Origin: JBCCFK01 sp965262315
GTDB taxonomy: Bacteria; Actinomycetota; Acidimicrobiia; Acidimicrobiales; UBA8592
Assembly: GCA_965262315.1 (NCBI GenBank)
Contig: CBDHFJ010000049.1
Location: 1-11,838, forward strand
Reading direction: 5' to 3'
Length of the DNA stretch: 11,838 bases
Under the pieces are notes generated by a model. That model saw nothing but the letters and a program-made list of their open reading frames with translations. It was not told the DNA's origin and ran no database searches. Shown here in pieces: positions 1-6,380 of this stretch. Within the stretch, counting starts at the first letter, position 1. Each line of letters opens with the position of its first letter. The translations under genes were made by a program, and so were the position numbers.

Positions 1-61
1 CGAGGAGACCCACGAACTCGTCGGCGACGCCACCCTCCCCGAGGGCTACACCATCGAGTAG
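1..61 (+). CDS. 3' end of an unidentified protein-coding gene (partial)
   Basis: An open frame enters from the left edge (first full codon at base 2) and ends in TAG at 59-61. It encodes 19 residues ending ATLPEGYTIE. The codons have the GC-rich third positions of the neighbouring genes, which supports real coding sequence. Too little is visible to name a family. It is on the same strand as the lipoprotein gene that starts 28 bp later, so the two could be cotranscribed. Confidence 0.5.
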   Translation, partial: EETHELVGDATLPEGYTIE

Positions 62-89
62 TCAGAGCCGTCGAGCCTCGCCTCGCACC

Positions 90-560
90 GTGCGCGCGCC
101 ATCTCGGCTGGCCACCTTCTGCGTCGCGGCGGTCCTGGCTGCATGCGGCGGCCAGGAGAGTGCAGCACCGGACCCGACGCCCGAGCCTGACGGCCTCTCC
201 GCTGCGTGTCAGAACGCCGTCGACGAGACGCTCGTCGAGGTCGACGCGACACTCGCAGCCGCAGCGGCCGAGGACCTGAACCAGGACGAGCCGCTTCCCG
301 AGTTCGGCGCATCGCTCGAGGCGCAGTGCTCGTCGGACGAGTACGTCGACATGTGGGGCGAGCTCATCATCGGCACCTGGATCGACGACCTCGAGGACGA
401 CCCATCCGATCTCCGAGTCATCGCGCGGGTGACCCTGGTCCAGCAGATGTGTGAGCTCGCAGGCAACGGCAGCCGCCTTCGACCCGGCGCACAGATCGCG
501 TGCGGCTTCGCCGAGGTCGCCGGTGTCGAGCCCTGGTACGCGCCATTGGTCGACGACTGA
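90..560 (+). CDS. Small predicted lipoprotein of unknown function
   Basis: This encodes 156 residues from a GTG start. The N-terminus is a lipoprotein signal peptide: Arg2 and Arg6, a hydrophobic stretch (about 7-18), then a lipobox LAAC with Cys19 as the predicted lipidated residue. A Pro/Glu/Asp-rich linker (about 22-35) follows, typical of a tether leaving the membrane. The mature domain (about 36-156) is acidic, with four cysteines (40, 80, 121, 138) that could form two disulfides outside the cell. I recognise no enzyme motif or named family. No strong Shine-Dalgarno sequence precedes the GTG; the start is chosen because it gives an intact signal peptide and lies just after the upstream stop. 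The gene converges on the oxygenase gene, 59 bp away. The lipoprotein call is firm; the function is unknown. Confidence 0.75.
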   Translation: MRAPSRLATFCVAAVLAACGGQESAAPDPTPEPDGLSAACQNAVDETLVEVDATLAAAAAEDLNQDEPLPEFGASLEAQCSSDEYVDMWGELIIGTWIDDLEDDPSDLRVIARVTLVQQMCELAGNGSRLRPGAQIACGFAEVAGVEPWYAPLVDD

Positions 561-595
561 CCCGGCCCTCGTACCTGCCGCTGACTCAGGGCGGT

Positions 596-616
596 GGCGG
601 GACGAGCCGACCCGCC
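596..616. terminator. Possible hairpin between convergent genes
   Basis: GGCGGG (596-601) and CCCGCC (611-616) form a 6-bp GC stem around a 9-nt loop. It lies between the stop of the + strand lipoprotein (560) and the stop of the minus-strand oxygenase (620-622). A hairpin here could end transcription from both sides. There is no T tract on either strand and the stem is short, so the call is weak in such GC-rich DNA. Confidence 0.3.
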
Positions 617-619
617 TGG

Positions 620-1600
620 TCAGTTCAGGCCGGCCATGGACTTGGCGGTGATCCACTCGCCTGCAACGACCGGTTCGTAGTGCAGGGGGTGCTCGTCGTC
701 GACGGTGGTCGGGATGGTCTCGATCACCGCGCCGAACGACGGCTGGAAGAAGTACGGCACCGAGACTCGGTCCTTGGATGCATCCTCGCCCTCGGGCACC
801 ACCACTCGGTGCAGGGTCGACACCCAACGGTCGTTGGTCCAGCGGGCCATGAGATCCCCCAGGTTCACCACGAACGCCCCCGGCAGGAGGGGCACGTCGT
901 GCCAGACACCGTCCACCGAGATCTGGAGGCCGGGAATCTGCTCGACGGCGATCACCGTGAACGCCCCGTAGTCGGTGTGTCCACCGCGGCGGAGTTGGCC
1001 CGGCGCAACCTCACCGTCCACTGGCGGATACCAGTTCGCCAGGAGCAGGCTCGTGTGATCGGCGATCTTGTCGTCGAACCAGTCGACCGACAGGTCCAGG
1101 GCGGCAGCGAAGACCGGCAGCATCGACCGACACAGGCCCTCGAGTGCCGCCTGGTAGGCCTCGAACGCCCTGCGGAGATCAGCAGGCTGTTCGGGCCACA
1201 GGTTCTCCCGGAAGATCGCCTCGTAGCCCTCGACCGTGGCGCGCCGGCGGACCTCGGGGTCGTCGAAGCCGCTCACGTTGTACGACTCGCAGAGGTCGGG
1301 CGGGGTCTCGTCGCCCAATGTGGCCGCCAACGACGTCGTGTCCATCCCCAGGTAGCCGCGGAAGTCGAACTCGCTCGGCGGAGCGACGCGATCCTTCTCG
1401 GCGCGATCGAGCCGGAAGAAGGCCCGCGCCGTCGCCACGACGGCCTCGGTCAGCCCAGGATCGACCCCGTGTCCGCTGACGGCGAAGAAGCCGATGTCGC
1501 GGCACGCGCGGTCGACCGCAGCTGCCGCTGCGGCGAGGGCATGGGCATCGCCGGTGAGCGCACCGGAAAGATCGATGACGGGGACGTCGATGGTGGGCAT
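620..1600 (-). CDS. Isopenicillin N synthase-like 2-oxoglutarate/Fe(II)-dependent oxygenase
   Basis: This encodes 326 residues, the usual length for the family. The N-terminal DIOX_N-type region begins PTIDVPVIDLSG and includes GFFAVSGHGVD (37-47). The C-terminal jelly-roll carries the iron-binding triad His208-x-Asp210 (GGHTDYG) and His264 (STLHRV). Arg278-x-Ser280 (DRVSVPYFFQP) is the usual 2-oxoglutarate carboxylate-binding motif. All key residues are present, so it should be an active, cytosolic, Fe(II)- and probably 2OG-dependent oxygenase. Relatives include thymine 7-hydroxylase-like enzymes, plant-type DIOX enzymes and IPNS; the substrate cannot be assigned. The start is the ATG at 1600: AGGAG lies 6 nt upstream (1607-1611), and the ATG overlaps the stop of the LLM gene by one base (TGATG), implying translational coupling. 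A longer in-frame extension to 2059 lies over the LLM gene and is rejected. Confidence 0.9.
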   Translation of the reverse strand: MPTIDVPVIDLSGALTGDAHALAAAAAAVDRACRDIGFFAVSGHGVDPGLTEAVVATARAFFRLDRAEKDRVAPPSEFDFRGYLGMDTTSLAATLGDETPPDLCESYNVSGFDDPEVRRRATVEGYEAIFRENLWPEQPADLRRAFEAYQAALEGLCRSMLPVFAAALDLSVDWFDDKIADHTSLLLANWYPPVDGEVAPGQLRRGGHTDYGAFTVIAVEQIPGLQISVDGVWHDVPLLPGAFVVNLGDLMARWTNDRWVSTLHRVVVPEGEDASKDRVSVPYFFQPSFGAVIETIPTTVDDEHPLHYEPVVAGEWITAKSMAGLN

Positions 1601-2631
1601 CACGGGCTCCTGATCTGATCGATGACGGCAGCGAAGCCGTCGATGGTTTCGCGCAGGCCGGTGGCCATGTCGGCCCGCATGACCGCAGCGAGGTTGAGGC
1701 TGGCCGAGGTGAACCCGAGGTCGGCGATCGCCGCCATCTGTTCGACCACCTCGGCGGGCGTGCCGACGACGGCGTAGTTGGTGATCCACTCGTCGGGCAC
1801 GAGGTCGACCAGGGCCGGGTCGTCGTGGCGGTCGAGGTCGAAGTACCAGCCCGTACTGCGGGCCAGCGCCGCCTCGATCTCGGTCAGGCGGGCCGGGTCG
1901 AGCTCGGCCGGCCGGATGATGGCGAGATAGTGGGCCACGTACCGGACGACGCTGGCCCGAGCGAGGGCGGCATCCTCGGACACACACAGCGTGAGCCGAG
2001 GCGCGACCTCGACCTCGGCGGGATCCCGGCCGACCCTGGCCGCGCCCTCGGCCAGCCACCCTCGGTACTGGGCCGCCATCGCCGGCGTGAAATGACGAGC
2101 GCCCACCAGCGCGATGTCGGCCAGCTCGCCTGTCAGCTGCATGACCTGGCGGCTGCGAGTCCCCACCGAGATCGGCACGGGAACCTCGGGCGGGCGGATC
2201 AGCGACGCGCCCCGGATCGGAAACAGCTCGCCGTCGAGTTCGACCTCCTCGCCGGCCAGGAGGCCACGGATCCCGACGATGGCCTCACGCAGCGCCCGAA
2301 CCGGCCGGGCGTACTCGACAGCGAGATCCTCGAGGCCGGCACCCACACCGATGCCCAGGAACATCCGACCGTTACTGTGCTCCTGCAGGGTCGACAGCAT
2401 CCCGGCGAGCACCGCTGGGTGCCGGGTGTAGGGGTTGGTGACCATGGCCCCGATGTGCACGCGGTCGGTGGCCTCGGCGATCAGTGCCTGGAGCACGAAG
2501 CAGTCGGGCCAGAACACCACGTCGGAGATGCCCAGCCGGTCGAAGCCGACCTCCTCCACGCGTCGGGCCAACGACACCGCCTCGGCGGTCGACATGCCCG
2601 GGGAGATCTCGGCTTCGAGCGTGTGCAGCAT
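1600..2631 (-). CDS. LLM-class (luciferase-like) F420- or flavin-dependent oxidoreductase
   Basis: This encodes 343 residues, about the usual size for single-domain bacterial luciferase-like (TIM-barrel) proteins. Visible features are AEAVSLARRVEEVGFDRLGISD (18-37 region), VTNPYTRHPAVLA (64-76) and GRMFLGIGVGAG (88-99). The last two are typical of the F420-dependent, methylene-tetrahydromethanopterin-reductase-like branch, while FMN-dependent monooxygenases share the fold. A late segment (284-311; AVVGTPAEVVEQ, then DLGFTSASLNLA) is the normal family C-terminal part. It probably oxidises or reduces a small organic substrate in the cytosol; cofactor and substrate are inferred only at family level. 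It starts 9 bp after the amidohydrolase stop, with a weak GGCGG-type ribosome site. Its stop overlaps the oxygenase start, so the three genes form one tight group. Confidence 0.88.
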   Translation of the reverse strand: MLHTLEAEISPGMSTAEAVSLARRVEEVGFDRLGISDVVFWPDCFVLQALIAEATDRVHIGAMVTNPYTRHPAVLAGMLSTLQEHSNGRMFLGIGVGAGLEDLAVEYARPVRALREAIVGIRGLLAGEEVELDGELFPIRGASLIRPPEVPVPISVGTRSRQVMQLTGELADIALVGARHFTPAMAAQYRGWLAEGAARVGRDPAEVEVAPRLTLCVSEDAALARASVVRYVAHYLAIIRPAELDPARLTEIEAALARSTGWYFDLDRHDDPALVDLVPDEWITNYAVVGTPAEVVEQMAAIADLGFTSASLNLAAVMRADMATGLRETIDGFAAVIDQIRSP

Positions 2632-2640
2632 CGCCGCCGC

Positions 2641-4032
2641 CTACCAGACCGGGTACTTGGCCTTGTCGGGCAGGCCGGACCTCGCGGTGATGGCCTCACC
2701 GGCGCGCTGGGCGGCGGCGTACATCGCTTCCTCGTCGATGGTGGTCATCTTCCCGTCTTCGACGACCACCGCCCCGTCGCACACGACGGTGTGGACGCCG
2801 CGGCCGTCGGCCGACCAGACCAGCTGATTCATCACGTTCAGCAGTGGTCGCCACTCGGGTCGGTCGGTGTCGTGCAGGACCACGTCGGCCTTCTTGCCCA
2901 CCTCGAGCGAGCCGATCTGGTCGCCCATCTGCATCGCCTCGGCCCCGCCGATGGTGGCCATCTCGTACGCTTTCTCGGCGGGGAACATCTGCGGGTCCTG
3001 GCGGGCGTCCTTGAAGAGACCCGCCACCAGGTAGGTGGCCCGCATCAGGTCGGAGTAGTTGGAGGCGTTGTTGCCGTCGGTGCCGATGCCGACGTTGATG
3101 CCCGACATCACCATCTCCGGGAACTTGCCGACCTGGGTGACGCCGTAGCTGACCTTGAGCGCCGTGGTCGGGCAATGCGACACGTGAGTGCCGGTCTCGG
3201 CCATGATCGCCAGCTCCTGATCGTCCACCTGCACGCAGTGCGTCATGGTGACGTCGGGGCCGAGGATGCCGAGCTCGGCCAGGTGGATCATCGGCCGGTG
3301 CCCGAACTCCTCGACGAAGCCTTCGGGGTCGAGCTTGGCGGGCGACATGTGGAAGCTCATGCCCACGCCGTGCTCGGTGGCCAGCTCTCGTGCGCCCTTC
3401 CACAGCGGATCGGACGCCGTGGTGTGGCCGACCAGGATCGAGGTGGCGCCGATCCGGTCGTCGGCGGTGGCCGGGAATGCTTCGAGCTGGCGCTGCAGGA
3501 ACGCAAGAGACTGATCGGTGTCCTGCTTGTAGACGTCGGGCTCGGGTGGGAGATCCCAGACCCACTTGCCCACCCGGCCGCGGATCCCTGCCTCCTGCAA
3601 CCCGTCGACGACGTCGTCGAGGAACCGGATGGTGCCGGCCTCGAGGAACGTGGTGGTGCCCGACTTCAGCATCTCGGCTGCCGCCAGCTGGCCCGACAGT
3701 CGCTCCTCCTCGGCGGTGTAGACCGAGTAGAGCGGGCACAGCCACATGAACACGTTCTCCTCGAACGGCGTGTCGTCGGGGACGTACCCCCTGGTCAGCG
3801 GCTCGCCGGTGATGTGGATGTGTGTGTTGACCAGGCCAGGGGTGACCACGAAGCGATCGCCGCCGAGGGTGCGAGCCGCCTCGTATCTGGCCGCGAGATC
3901 CGAGGCCTTGCCGACCTCGACGATCTCGTTGCCCCGGATCGCGACCGCGCCATCACGGATGATGTCGCGGGCCTCGTTCATGGTGACCACGTACCAGCCC
4001 TTGATCAGCAGATCGATCGGCTCAGTTCCCAC
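2641..4032 (-). CDS. Metal-dependent amidohydrolase (SsnA/TrzN/guanine-deaminase-like subgroup)
   Basis: This encodes 463 residues, typical for cytosolic amidohydrolases acting on N-heterocycles. After an N-terminal beta-sandwich segment (about 5-60) come VTPGLVNTHIH (metal ligands His71 and His73), His228 (MSFHMSP), His265 (TMTHCV), His286 (VSHCPTT) and the catalytic/metal Asp319 (GIGTDGNN). The C-terminal GSLEVGKKADVVL (374-386) closes the composite domain. Members hydrolyse C-N or C-Cl bonds of purines, triazines, SAH/MTA or cytosine. One oddity is that the glutamate three residues after the barrel histidine (H-x-x-E in deaminases and TrzN) is absent; here it reads His228-Met-Ser-Pro. The start is GTG at 4032, with an excellent GAGGAG at 4040-4045 spaced 7 nt. 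It heads the amidohydrolase-LLM-oxygenase group. Exact substrate unknown. Confidence 0.9.
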   Translation of the reverse strand: MGTEPIDLLIKGWYVVTMNEARDIIRDGAVAIRGNEIVEVGKASDLAARYEAARTLGGDRFVVTPGLVNTHIHITGEPLTRGYVPDDTPFEENVFMWLCPLYSVYTAEEERLSGQLAAAEMLKSGTTTFLEAGTIRFLDDVVDGLQEAGIRGRVGKWVWDLPPEPDVYKQDTDQSLAFLQRQLEAFPATADDRIGATSILVGHTTASDPLWKGARELATEHGVGMSFHMSPAKLDPEGFVEEFGHRPMIHLAELGILGPDVTMTHCVQVDDQELAIMAETGTHVSHCPTTALKVSYGVTQVGKFPEMVMSGINVGIGTDGNNASNYSDLMRATYLVAGLFKDARQDPQMFPAEKAYEMATIGGAEAMQMGDQIGSLEVGKKADVVLHDTDRPEWRPLLNVMNQLVWSADGRGVHTVVCDGAVVVEDGKMTTIDEEAMYAAAQRAGEAITARSGLPDKAKYPVW

Positions 4033-4039
4033 GTCGTTG

Positions 4040-4045
4040 CTCCTC
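4040..4045 (-). promoter_or_regulatory. Strong ribosome binding site fixing the amidohydrolase GTG start
   Basis: On the minus strand GAGGAG stands 7 nt before the GTG at 4032. This is one of the clearest Shine-Dalgarno sites in the window and suggests the amidohydrolase gene begins its own translation unit rather than relying on coupling. It sits between the start codon and the 48-bp palindrome. Confidence 0.7.
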
Positions 4046-4052
4046 TCTTCCC

Positions 4053-4100
4053 TTCTGCCAGCGTGGCGTCATGCCATGGCATGACGCCACGCTGGCAGAA
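4053..4100. repeat. Perfect 48-bp palindrome (zero-loop hairpin, terminator or operator candidate)
   Basis: The two 24-base arms are exact reverse complements, centred on CCATGG at 4074-4079. The outer ends are TTCTGCCAGCG... and ...CGCTGGCAGAA. Pairing stops at 4052/4101 (C against C). On the minus strand it begins 4 nt after the methyltransferase stop (TAA, 4105-4107) and ends 7 bp before the amidohydrolase Shine-Dalgarno. There is no U tract on either side, so it is not a classical intrinsic terminator. It fits the 'I-shaped' terminators proposed for actinobacteria; a large operator or dispersed palindromic element is also possible. Confidence 0.8.
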
Positions 4101-4104
4101 CGGG

Positions 4105-5209
4105 TTACCGGGCTGCTCCCGGCTCGGTTCTCGGTTTGGTGGCCACGAACGTCTGCTGGAAACCGATGGGCTCGACGAGGCGGAGGGCCACGAAACCCGC
4201 CTCGGTGAGCCATTCGGAGAAGTCCTTGTGGGTGAAGGTGAAACCCTTCACGGTGCTGGCCATCATCGTCGTGCCCATCAGCACGGCGTGCGGGTTGAAC
4301 TTCCGCTCCATGTCGGGGAAGTAGTCCGCCAGGAGGAGACGCCCCTCGGGCTTCAGTGCCCGGAAGGCCCGGTCGATGAGATGACGCGCGCACCTTCGAC
4401 CCCCTCGGTCCGGCACACGTGGCCGAGGACCACGATGTCGTAGTGGTCTCGTCCTCGATGTCGATCGTGTGGAAGTCGCCTGGCCGGAACTCGCAGCGGT
4501 CGGCCACCCCGTGTTCGGCCGTCTTGGCCTGTGCGACGCCGATGACACCCGGCAGGTCGTTCACCACGGCCGTGCCCTCGGGGCAGCCGTTGAGGATGGC
4601 GATCGCCCACGGGGCGCCGCCGGCGCCGAGGTCGAGGACCCGCGGCGCCGGCTGGGCCGAGTACCTGATCTTGAGGTCGGCTCGGGTCGCGCACCGGAAC
4701 ATCGTGGTGAACGTCCCCTCCACCAGGGGCACGTAGAACGCCTCGGGCTCGTCCTCGATGGGCGTCGCCGGCCTCCCCTGCTTCACCGTCTCCGCCAGCC
4801 GGGTCCAGTTCTCGTGAGGGCCGGGAGCAACCGGGATCAGCGCGGCCATCGACGCCGGGCCGTCGGTGACGAGGTAGCGCTTCGCCGTGTCGTTCAACTC
4901 GTAGATGTCGACGAACTGATCGAGCAGGCCCTGGGCCACCACGCCATCGAGCAGCGACCGGAGGTGGTCGACGGGACAGTCCAGCTCGCCAGCCAGCACC
5001 TCGATGGTGGTGGGCCCGGTCCGCTGGAGGGTGTCGAAGACGCCGAGCTCGATCGCCGCGAGCAGGATGTAGTACCGGCCAAGCCCCTCGATCGCGGCCC
5101 ACACCGGGGCGGCCGCCGGTGGCTTGTAGTCGGTCCACGGACGCCCCTTGTGCGCCATCGTGTGCGACTTCTTCAACTCCGGATAGGGAGGGTCGCGGGG
5201 TTCCGACAT
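4105..5209 (-). pseudogene. O-methyltransferase-like gene with two frame breaks (decayed or mis-sequenced)
   Basis: Restoring two frame breaks gives a SAM-dependent methyltransferase of about 366-368 residues, normal for the family. Residues about 30-115 form a winged-helix dimerisation-type domain. SAM motif I is RVLDLGAGGAPW (190-201), with an acidic NDLPG segment at 217-221. The first frame ends meaningfully near Glu254 (about 4448-4455). A second frame then gives HYDIVVLGHVCRTEGVEGAR (4385-4449 region). From about 4385 a third frame gives HLIDRAFRALKPEGRLLLAD and the C-terminal Rossmann part, ending in TAA at 4105-4107. Each break can be a 2-bp duplication (GA in GACGAGAC; CG in GCGCGCG) or a 1-bp loss. 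The start is ATG 5209 with GGGGAG at 5214-5219; ATG 5158 is an alternative. Relatives are acetylserotonin-O-methyltransferase-like enzymes; substrate unknown. Confidence 0.85.
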
Positions 5210-5255
5210 CACGCTCCCCGGCAGTGGTCGGTCGGCCAGGTCCACCCGTTCGCCC

Positions 5256-5297
5256 GTTTTGTGAAGGGTTTCGGGGCCCCGAAACCCTTCACAAAAC
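5256..5297. repeat. Perfect 42-bp palindrome (I-shaped terminator candidate)
   Basis: The arms are exact reverse complements, beginning GTTTTGTGAAGGG and ending CCCTTCACAAAAC, centred on GGGGCCCC (5273-5280). Pairing stops at 5255/5298. It lies between the MDR reductase stop (5346) and the methyltransferase start (5209), in the only sizeable gap inside the minus-strand block. It would form a very stable 21-bp hairpin in RNA from either strand. There is no U tract beyond the stem; the A/T run forms the base of the stem itself. Termination or transcript-end protection is inferred from position. Confidence 0.8.
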
Positions 5298-5300
5298 CGA

Positions 5301-5322
5301 GGACGCTCGGGTTGCAGCGTCC
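5301..5322 (-). terminator. Hairpin downstream of the reductase operon, followed by TTTT
   Basis: On the minus strand GGACGCT (5322-5316) and AGCGTCC (5307-5301) form a perfect 7-bp stem with an 8-nt loop. TCGGTTTTG follows, so four Ts lie at 5296-5293, just past the stem. It begins about 24 bp beyond the MDR reductase stop. This resembles an intrinsic terminator with a short U tract for the transporter/reductase operon. The Ts also belong to the base of the adjacent 42-bp palindrome, so the two structures could compete or act in tandem. Confidence 0.45.
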
Positions 5323-5345
5323 CGGTTCGGCGTGAGCGGGAGCGG

Positions 5346-6380
5346 TCATGGCTTGAGGATGATCTTCCCGAAGAAGTCGCTGGCGAGCATCTTGTTCTGC
5401 GCGTCGGCAGCATCGGCGAGGGCGAACTCGGAGTCGATCACGACGTCGAACCCGCCGGAGCAGAACATCTCCCACACCGGCCCGAACTCCTCGGGCCGGT
5501 ACGGGTCGGAGCCCATGATCTTGATGCCCGAGTGGAACACGTACCCGAGGCTGGGGATCGTGGCCTCGTCGCCGGACGAGTTGCCGCAGTTCACCAGACG
5601 GCCATGGATCCCGAGGGCGAACAGCGATGGGCCGAACAGCGCCGTGCCCACGTGGTCGAAGACCATGTTCACGCCGGCGCCCTGGGTCACCTCGCGGGCC
5701 CAGGCGGCGACATCGCCGGTGCGGTTGTTCAGCACGTGGTCGGCGCCGATCTCGAGTGCTCGTTCGCACTTCTCGTCGGTGCCGGCGGTGGCGAAGACCG
5801 TGGCGCCGGCCTGCTTGGCCAGCTGGATACCGGCGGTGGACACGCCCGAGCCGGCCGCGTGGATCATCACCGACTCCCCCGCTTGGAGGCCGCCGACGTC
5901 GAACAGCGCGTGGGCCGCCGTGAGGTAACACGTGGGGAACGTGGCGGCGTGCTCGATCGGCATGTCGTCAGGAACGGCGTACACGTGGCTGGCGGGCACG
6001 AGGCACTTCTCGGCGTACCCGCCGTCGACCGTGCCGCCGATGATGCCGAGGTCGCCGAACAGGTCGCCCATCCCGGCGAGCTTGGAGTTGTCGGCGACAC
6101 CGGCGAGCGAGGGGTCGACCACGACACGATCGCCCACGCTCACGCCCTCGACCTCGCCGCCGACGGCGCTCACCGTGCCCGCGACATCCATGCCCGCGAT
6201 GTGCGGGTACTTGAAGCCAGGCATCTGGAACCAACCGTTGCGCTGCACGACGTCGAGCCGGTTCAGCGACGTGGCACCGACGTCGATGACGACATCGCCC
6301 GCGCCGGGTTCGGGGTCGGGCACGTCGACGTACTGCAGGACGTCGGGGCCGCCGGCCTCGTGGTAGAGCGTCGCCTTCAT
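5346..6380 (-). CDS. MDR-superfamily (zinc-type alcohol dehydrogenase / quinone reductase-like) oxidoreductase
   Basis: This encodes 344 residues, standard for medium-chain dehydrogenases/reductases. The N-terminal GroES-like domain starts MKATLYHEAGGPDVLQ and carries NRLDVVQRNGW (40-50) and PHIAGMDVAGTV (59-70). A Rossmann fold follows with AAGSGVSTAGIQLAK (175-189), which binds the NAD(P)H pyrophosphate, and ends HGRLVNCGNSSG (259-270) and FGKIILKP. At 90-112, where zinc-containing relatives have a four-cysteine lobe, there is a same-sized loop without any cysteine, so structural zinc is unlikely. It probably reduces an enone, quinone or enoyl-type substrate in the cytosol; which one is unknown. 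AAGGAGA (6386-6392) lies 5 nt before the ATG, inside the preceding gene. The ATG overlaps the aldo/keto reductase stop (ATGA), so the two reductases are coupled. Confidence 0.88.
   Translation of the reverse strand: MKATLYHEAGGPDVLQYVDVPDPEPGAGDVVIDVGATSLNRLDVVQRNGWFQMPGFKYPHIAGMDVAGTVSAVGGEVEGVSVGDRVVVDPSLAGVADNSKLAGMGDLFGDLGIIGGTVDGGYAEKCLVPASHVYAVPDDMPIEHAATFPTCYLTAAHALFDVGGLQAGESVMIHAAGSGVSTAGIQLAKQAGATVFATAGTDEKCERALEIGADHVLNNRTGDVAAWAREVTQGAGVNMVFDHVGTALFGPSLFALGIHGRLVNCGNSSGDEATIPSLGYVFHSGIKIMGSDPYRPEEFGPVWEMFCSGGFDVVIDSEFALADAADAQNKMLASDFFGKIILKP

Noticed and set aside
1825..4443. 872-codon open frame on the + strand
   Set aside because: It lies antisense to the LLM and amidohydrolase genes, which have complete family motifs. 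Its protein is low-complexity (His/Asp/Gly/Arg-rich), as expected for the complement of GC-rich codons.
4022..4447. Continuation of the methyltransferase first frame past the break to 4022
   Set aside because: After residue 254 the translation becomes Arg/Pro/Gly-rich and unlike any methyltransferase, while another frame carries the real C-terminal half. It also reads through the palindrome.
5210..5255. Promoter for the methyltransferase gene
   Set aside because: I could not find a convincing -35/-10 pair in the 46 bp between the palindrome and the start codon, so none is annotated.
4053..5297. Palindromes as ends of a transposon or attachment sites
   Set aside because: The two palindromes have unrelated sequences, there is no transposase or integrase gene, and no flanking duplication was seen.
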